Positions 5,953 to 6,965 of a stretch of 6,965 nt of DNA are shown piece after piece. The DNA is from Clostridia bacterium (GTDB lineage: Bacteria > Bacillota > Clostridia > Oscillospirales > CAG-272). The translations under genes and the position numbers were made by a program. The stretch's first letter is position 1. Every line of letters starts with the position of its first letter. The stretch is from positions 1 through 6,965 of the forward strand of contig JAGBWH010000017.1 of NCBI GenBank assembly GCA_017629925.1, given 5' to 3'. Under the pieces are notes generated by a model. The model did no database searches. It was given only the letters and a program-made list of their open reading frames with translations, and was not told the origin of the DNA.

Positions 5953-6769
5953 AGATTTACAAAAGCACTTTGGGGACAATCACGTGCTTCGTGGCATTAC
6001 CACGACCATCAGCGAAGGCGAGGTAGTGGCCGTCATTGGACCTTCAGGCGGCGGCAAATCCACCTTTCTGCGATGCCTAAATTGTCTGGAAGATCCCGAC
6101 GGTGGCAGTATTCTCTTTCAAGGTGAAGACTTGGCAGATATGAAAGTCGATATCAACCATCACCGCGAAAACATCGGTATGGTGTTCCAACAATTCAATC
6201 TGTTTGCTCACAAAAATGTACTGAAAAACATCACCATGGCACCTTTGTATCATGGGAAAAAGAAACTAAAAAAAGCCGTTTTTAGTGCGATCATCAACAA
6301 CATTTGCGCTCTATTTTCTTCAAAAAAAGAGAAAACCCCCGTCCCTTCTTACAGAAAAGAGATGAAGGCGCTCAAAGAGGAAATCAAGCAAAGAGGCTTG
6401 GATTTGCTCCAAAAAGTAGGACTTTCCGATAAAGCAGACGCCTATCCCTCCACGCTCTCAGGCGGGCAAAAGCAAAGAATTGCTATCGCACGTGCGCTTG
6501 CGATGCAACCCAAAATCATGCTCTTTGACGAGCCCACCTCTGCCCTTGATCCTGAACTTGTGGGCGAGGTGCTTGATGTCATCAAAAGTTTGGCGCAAAG
6601 CGGTATGACCATGGTCATCGTCACCCATGAAATGGGCTTTGCCAGAGAAGTGGCTTCAAGAGTGCTGTTTATTGCCGATGGTATCATCACCGAAGAAGGC
6701 ACCCCCGAAGAGTTATTTGGCAACCCCAAACACCCCCGCACAAAGCAATTCTTAAAAGCCGTGCTGTAA
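5939..6769 (+). CDS. Polar amino acid ABC transporter ATP-binding protein with an extra internal segment
   Basis: The 276-residue ATPase powers the importer. Motifs: Walker [10 protein letters not shown] (34-42, Lys40), Q-loop MVFQQFNLF (81-89), signature LSGGQ (173-177), Walker B IMLFDEP (193-199, Glu198) and H-loop VTHEMGFA (228-235, His230). The start is GTG 5939, which gives [11 protein letters not shown], the expected first strand. Its AAAGGAG site (5921-5927) lies inside the permease gene, and the genes overlap by 14 nt. Relatives such as GlnQ and HisP are about 240-257 residues. The excess here is an insertion at about 107-143 between Q-loop and signature, containing a hydrophobic stretch [14 protein letters not shown], then a Lys-rich SSKKEKT and charged helix. 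All catalytic motifs are intact, so the protein should be active. Confidence 0.95.
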   Translation: MIEIKDLQKHFGDNHVLRGITTTISEGEVVAVIGPSGGGKSTFLRCLNCLEDPDGGSILFQGEDLADMKVDINHHRENIGMVFQQFNLFAHKNVLKNITMAPLYHGKKKLKKAVFSAIINNICALFSSKKEKTPVPSYRKEMKALKEEIKQRGLDLLQKVGLSDKADAYPSTLSGGQKQRIAIARALAMQPKIMLFDEPTSALDPELVGEVLDVIKSLAQSGMTMVIVTHEMGFAREVASRVLFIADGIITEEGTPEELFGNPKHPRTKQFLKAVL

Positions 6770-6780
6770 TCAAACAAACA

Positions 6781-6827
6781 AAAAAGCTATTCGTTCCACC
6801 AACTAAGGCGGAAGAATAGCTTTTTTT
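6781..6827 (+). terminator. Rho-independent terminator of the transporter operon, probably bidirectional
   Basis: AAAAAGCTATTC (6781-6792) pairs perfectly with GAATAGCTTTTT (6814-6825), and an inner TTCC/GGAA stem (6794-6797/6810-6813) continues past a single bulged G. Seven T follow at 6821-6827. It starts 11 nt past the ATPase stop. On the minus strand the A run also gives a T-tract, so it can serve the convergent partial gene on the right. Confidence 0.92.
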
Positions 6828-6845
6828 GTTATGAGATGGAGAGGA

Positions 6846-6965
6846 TTATTTTAGCTGGAAACCACCAATCCAGTCCATATCTTCATCGGTGTTGACCTCA
6901 TCACCGCTTTCCCATAGCAGGTCGCTTTCCAGCAAAAGGGTGATTTGAAGTTCAGGAGAAGTATA
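6846..6965 (-). CDS. C-terminal end of an unrecognised protein (partial)
   Basis: The minus strand is open from the window edge for 39 codons to TAA at 6846-6848. The visible end is acidic: it starts YTSPELQITLLLESDLLWES and finishes with a Glu/Asp-rich run and DWIGGFQLK. I do not recognise a family. It faces the transporter operon across a bidirectional terminator 19 nt from its stop, which supports a real gene end. The start and most of the gene lie outside the window. Confidence 0.5.
   Translation of the reverse strand, partial: YTSPELQITLLLESDLLWESGDEVNTDEDMDWIGGFQLK

Overview
The window looks like chromosomal DNA of an uncultured or gut-type member of the Clostridia (Bacillota). The evidence is strong AGGAGG-like ribosome binding sites, a consensus housekeeping promoter, an AT-rich intergenic region, a Clostridia-type lipoprotein and amidase, and short intergenic palindromes of the 'TCGTAGGGGCGAAC' kind. 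This assignment is inference from sequence style, not from a marker gene.

Layout from left to right. (1) Positions 1-289 carry no gene. They hold two tandem 50-bp repeat units, two to three short palindromic elements that share an ATCGTAGG head, and a hairpin terminator. (2) On the minus strand, luxS (1457-990) is followed 13 nt later by mtnN/pfs (976-290). These are the two enzymes of S-adenosylhomocysteine recycling and AI-2 formation. mtnN is full length and otherwise intact, but an in-frame TAG interrupts codon 33. (3) Divergent from luxS, a plus-strand gene (1526-2083) encodes a papain-like putative amidase domain protein. It ends one base before the stop of a convergent ABC-F ribosome-associated ATPase gene (4010-2085, minus). 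(4) An AT-rich divergent region (4011-4337) holds a promoter for each direction, and a phased A-tract array sits directly upstream of a perfect TTGACA-17-TATAAT promoter. (5) A plus-strand polar amino acid ABC transporter operon follows: lipoprotein substrate-binding protein (4338-5177), intercistronic hairpin, permease (5254-5952), ATPase (5939-6769), terminator (6781-6827). (6) The last 120 bases hold the C-terminal end of an unrecognised minus-strand gene that runs off the window.

How the genes work together. The transporter genes form one complete binding-protein-dependent importer. The binding protein appears circularly permuted: the segment that normally closes this fold at the C terminus sits directly after the lipoprotein signal. 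The ATPase carries an extra segment of about 35 residues between the Q-loop and the signature motif. LuxS and MtnN would act consecutively (SAH to S-ribosylhomocysteine to homocysteine plus DPD), so the amber codon in mtnN matters for whether the cycle works in this strain.

No CRISPR array, tRNA, rRNA, transposase or phage gene was seen. The points most worth a second look are the permuted binding protein, the amber-interrupted mtnN, and the curved-DNA promoter.
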